Of a stretch of 64,000 nt of DNA, positions 60,862 through 64,000 are shown piece after piece. The stretch spans positions 186,001 through 250,000 of the forward strand of contig JAHDVF020000997.1 of NCBI GenBank assembly GCA_022606425.2, written 5' to 3'. Made by a program: the position numbers and the translations under genes. The notes beneath the pieces are model-generated. The model was not told the DNA's origin and did no database searches. It worked only from the letters and a program-made list of their open reading frames with translations. Within the stretch, counting starts at the first letter, position 1. The number at the start of each line of letters is the position of its first letter. This DNA comes from Lepidostoma basale (taxonomy: Eukaryota; Arthropoda; Insecta; Trichoptera; Lepidostomatidae).

Positions 60862-61160
60862 GAATCCTAAGAGAAAAAACAAAGGTCACTGACATCCACC
60901 GGGTGGCGATTCTAAAATGGCAATGGGCAGGTCACGTAGCCAGCTCAGATGAAAAATGGACAAGAAGACTGCCGATTTGGAGACCGTGGACGGCAAAGAG
61001 AAGTGCAGGGCGATCGCAACTACGGTGGAAGGATGATCTGAGCAAACACGTCGGAATAACCTGGATGCAGTCTGCACAAGACAGAGTGACATAAAAGCGA
61101 ATGGAAGAGGCCTTTGTCCAGGAGTGGACGGGAATAGGCTGAGGAAGTATAAGAAGAAGA
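60862..61160 (+). pseudogene. RTE-GHV carboxy end
   Basis: Reads MAILKWQWAGHVASSDEKWT, RRLPIWRPWTAKRSAGRSQL, RWKDDLSKHVGITWMQSAQD, a stop and EEAFVQEWTGIG, then AGAAGAAGACGAAG. Near-identical to 12655-13025. Confidence 0.75.
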
Positions 61161-61189
61161 CGAAGAAATCAAAAACGTGCTTTTCTTCA

Positions 61190-61745
61190 ATATTAAAATT
61201 CCCCAATATTAAAAATCATGCGAATGGAGCTTTAAAAATAGTTATTGAAAACAAGAATTTAACAATGAAAGCGAAAACGGCCGTTCACAATGGAGTTCTG
61301 GTCCCAACCCTAATGTATGGAAGCGAAGCATGGAACTGGCAGAAGAAGGATGAGAGTAGAATAAATGCGGTAGAGATGAGGTCCCTAAGACGTATGTGTG
61401 GTAGAACGATATACGACAGAATCTCAAATACTGATATAAGAAAGGAATGTAGAGCGGAAGAAGGTATTATGAACAAAATTATGAAAGGATCGCTGCGTTG
61501 GTTCGGACATATGGAACGCATGGATGGAGAAAGAATGGTTAAGAAAGTATACGTCAATGATGTAAATGGGGTACGAAGTCGAGGCAGACCGAGAAAAACA
61601 TGGCATGACCAAATTAATCAAATTTTAAGGGTTGCTCATGTTAGAAGTCGGAGGAATCGATTTGCGTGTATGACTCGTTGTATGAATGTGGAGGAATCTA
61701 GAGAGGTTTGCCAGGATAGAGTAATGTGGTTTGTTTGTTTGTTTT
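61190..61745 (+). mobile_element. RTE-TTAG LINE, (GTTT)n subfamily, long open frame
   Basis: A frame open from 61124 to 61813 covers NHANGALKIVIENKNLTMKA, GVLVPTLMYGSEAWNWQKKD, RRMCGRTIYDRISNTDIRKE, GSLRWFGHMERMDGERMVKK, GRPRKTWHDQINQILRVAHV and TRCMNVEESREVCQDRVMW, then GTTTGTTTGTTTGTTTTT. The frame starts in the preceding RTE-GHV end. Probably the youngest copy of this subfamily here. Confidence 0.8.
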
Positions 61746-61795
61746 TAAAAATCATTATTCAAGCAACATTCTTTCAAAATATATGTACATTTATA

Positions 61796-61826
61796 AAACG
61801 GCGTGATGGTTAGTTAGTTAGTTACT
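61796..61826 (+). mobile_element. RTE-TTAG tail only
   Basis: AACGGCGTGATGGTTAGTTA and GTTAG: just the last 30 bases of the family. Confidence 0.55.
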
Positions 61827-61829
61827 ATG

Positions 61830-62250
61830 AATATTGTTGATTATTGTGTAAACTCGCGTTCCTTTTGATGGCCGCCTCTGTTTATTGGGTACAAAACCAT
61901 TAGGGACCCATAAACCCATACACCCCAGGCTCTGGTTACTTCAAGTACTGCGGGGTTTATTTATAGAAAATAAAAGATCGATTCAAGCCGCTTGACAGAT
62001 TTGACCCCACGAGGGCCGACCATACGCTTCCCCTGGGTGGTTCTCTTAGGGACTATTGCGGCGTAACATTTCAACTAACACACTACACCCCTTCTCCCTC
62101 GGACGGGCCTGGAATATTATTAGGGCAGCTTTTAGGACAGTCCATAACTTTGAAAATCCTTCGAAATCGAACTGTTTTAATTGGGACCCTCGTTATACAA
62201 CTGAATTTTAAGGTGTTATGTTCAAGTTGTCCATTATATAATATAAGAAA
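61830..62250. other. Unique DNA
   Basis: Balanced composition over about 61870-62140, no open frame or repeat recognised. Confidence 0.3.
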
Positions 62251-62254
62251 TACT

Positions 62255-62735
62255 TATGCATGGTAACGAAGCATGAAACTGGCAAAATAATGATGAAAGA
62301 ATAATAAATGCAATAGAAATGAGATCTCTTAGACGGATGCGTGGAAAAACTATGTACGATATCGTGTCGAATGAAAGTATATGAAGTGAATGCGGTGCGA
62401 ATGAAAGTGTTATGAAAAATATAATAATAGGATTATTAAGATGATTTTGACACATGGAAAAAAATAATGAAGAAATAATGGTAAAAAATGTATATGTAAA
62501 CGGAACTAGAAATAGAGGAAGACCGAGGAAAACGGGGCACGATCAAATAATTCAAATATTAAATGTCGGTCATGTGAGGAGTCAAAGAAATCGACGCGCG
62601 TGCATGACACGATGTATGAATGTTGAGGAAGCGAGAGAAATATGTCAGGAAAGAAAAGTGTGGCAGTCCATTATTTCTGCCTGCCCCTTCGGGGAGACGG
62701 CGTGATGGTTAGTTAGTTAGTTAGTTAAGTTTTTT
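62255..62735 (+). mobile_element. RTE-TTAG LINE 3' end
   Basis: GNEA, NAIEMRSLRRMRGKTMYDIV, then after frame breaks NVYVNGTRNRGRPRKTGHDQ, NVGHVRSQRNRRACMTRCMN, VEEAREICQERKVWQSIISA, CPFGETA and GTGATGGTTAGTTAGTTAG. Confidence 0.75.
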
Positions 62736-62744
62736 TACAAAATG

Positions 62745-62805
62745 CAGAGTTTTCCAAAATGTATTCAAACGTGAATCCACAGCAAAAAGCGATGGCGAAT
62801 ATAGA
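62745..62805 (+). repeat. FB-M arm end and tail
   Basis: TATTCAAACGTGAATCCACA and GCAAAAAGCGATGGCGAATA with TAGAAGAA. It directly abuts the REP-B array. Confidence 0.45.
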
Positions 62806-62809
62806 AGAA

Positions 62810-64000
62810 TATTTGTGAAATGTATACTTACATCTGTATACGAATCCTGGATTTTCACCTGTGGGTGGTTAATTTAAATTTTTAATTGTATCTCAATAGA
62901 GACGAAGAAACAAACTGGAAACTGAATATGGATGATCAAGGGGTTTACAGGACTTATGACCTGTCATTGGTTGGGTTAAGCGCACGCTTTATGTAATTAC
63001 AACATTCCCCATTCCATTGTTATTATGATCATGTATGATACATTTTTGGAAGTTGTATATATACTCCAAATTCATACTTATCTTCACGTGGCAGTTCCAG
63101 TTAGCCATCTATGTAGATTTGATTGTACTAATTAATTTTTAAGATTAATCTATACAATCCATCCACTAACGCCATCTATGAAGAATGATTGTTTAGCATT
63201 TAGCAAACTACTTTATTAACACAATGTGAAGAGGCTACCGCCTCCTATCGCACTGTTAGAAGTCGCCTGGAGTATCCACTCCTATTTTATACGCCAAATA
63301 ATTGACCAGAATATTTACAAATATTTGTGAAATGTATACTTATATCTGTATACGAATCCTGGATTTTCACCTGTGGGTGGTTAATTTTAAATTTTTAATT
63401 GTATCTCAATAGAGACGAAGAAACAAACTGGAAACTGAATATGTATGATCAAGGTGTTTACAGGACTTATGACCTGTCATTGGTTGGGTTAAGCGCACGC
63501 TTTATGTAATTACAACATTCCCCATTCCACCATTGTTATTATGATCATGTATGATACATTTTTGGAAGTTGTATATATACTCCAAATTCATACTTATCTT
63601 CACGTGGCAGTTCCAGTTAGCCATCTATGAAGAATGATTGTTTAGCATTTAGCAAACTACTTTATTAACACAATGCGAAGAGGCTACCGCCTCCTATCGC
63701 ACTGTTAGAAGTCGCCTGGAGTATCCACTCCTATTTTATACGCCAAATACTTGACCAGAATATTTACAAATATTTGTGAAATGTATACTTACATCTGTAT
63801 ACGAATCCTGGATTTTCACCTGTGGGTGGTTAATTTAAATTTTTAATTGTATCTCAATAGAGACGAAGAAACAAACTGGAAACTGAATATGGATGATCAA
63901 TATGGATGATCACCTTGATCATCCATATTCAGTTTCCAGATGTAAGTATACATTTCACAAATATTTGTAAATATTCTGGTCAATTATTTGGCGTATAAAA
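62810..64000 (+). repeat. REP-B tandem array with terminal inversion
   Basis: ATCTCAATAGAGACGAAG recurs at 62890, 63403 and 63851: repeat periods of 513 and 448 bp. The second full unit lacks about 65 bases between two GCCATCTATG boxes, leaving one box. Near 63905 the array turns into its own inverted copy (63920-64000, reading back through CAGTTTCCAG and TGTATACATTTCAC), which runs off the window. Confidence 0.8.

Noticed and set aside
62700..62730. TTAG repeats as insect telomeric DNA
   Set aside because: Insect telomeres are TTAGG; here short TTAG runs always end an RTE-like LINE and are its tail.
1..64000. Endogenous viral elements
   Set aside because: No capsid, integrase, protease or envelope-like segment was seen; all RT sequences are of the non-LTR type.

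Overview
This looks like insect nuclear DNA, AT-rich and without bacterial-style operons. Lepidoptera is the best guess. The evidence is the abundance of RTE-type LINE 3' ends of the lepidopteran style (an AYPFGETA-like carboxy end followed by GGCGTGATGGTTAG and a short tandem tail), together with tRNA-derived SINEs. I found no convincing host gene; one small exon-like segment at 38472-38534 is the best non-repeat candidate. The window is a repeat-dense gene desert made of many small nested insertions.

Three kinds of element dominate. (1) 5'-truncated non-LTR retrotransposons: about 20 copies of an RTE-like family with a (TTAG)n or (GTTT)n tail, several (GAA)n-tailed families, (TAAG)n, (TGATG)n and (GA)n families, a family ending in a VPD..RTNLP domain, a 1.7-kb RTE with an almost intact reverse transcriptase (42327-44049), and an L2/CR1-like element with a nearly open RT frame broken by one TGA (48205-49835). 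(2) Foldback elements (families FB-A, C, D, E, I, J, K, L, M, N; names are mine), each built as a head-to-head palindrome whose arms carry a hammerhead-ribozyme-like core. (3) REP-B, an interspersed repeat of about 450-510 bp without an obvious ribozyme; it occurs singly, as palindromes, and as a tandem array at the right edge (62810-64000).

The most interesting system is the foldback superfamily. Families with little shared sequence elsewhere keep one layout: a CUGANGA-like core, usually one unpaired U, helix II, GAAA, a 6-8-nt self-complementary helix III, then the cleavage-site nucleotide. Several copies have target-site duplications of 9-16 bp, and those with clear boundaries carry a 40-50-nt tail on one side only, in families A, D and L ending in or near AAACAAT. 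Variable truncation at the other side fits retrotransposition rather than cut-and-paste. Known families with this combination are Penelope-like retroelements (hammerheads in their pseudo-LTRs, inverted pLTR arrangements, 3' tails) and retrozymes. No Penelope reverse transcriptase or GIY-YIG domain was seen, so I infer non-autonomous derivatives.

Layout: 0-13 kb, FB-J, FB-C and FB-E palindromes, a four-level nest at 4.6-5.6 kb, LINE 3' ends and REP-B. 13-24 kb, FB-K, FB-I, a Harbinger-like MITE with TTA target duplication (17377-17635), LINE fragments and an FB-D with a 16-bp target duplication. 24-34 kb, FB-M, a 280-bp tandem SINE duplication, a full-length FB-D (27436-28350), and one LINE copy hit by FB-A and FB-L (32.3-33.1 kb). 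33.7-34.3 kb, a possible solo LTR. 34-46 kb, more FB and REP-B palindromes plus an FB-D host holding two LINEs and an FB-A (42.0-44.4 kb). 47-52 kb, FB-E, the L2-like element and a (GA)n LINE. 52-64 kb, FB-C, A and N palindromes, an RT fragment fused to half a ribozyme arm (53733-54303), tandem repeats, and many RTE 3' ends.
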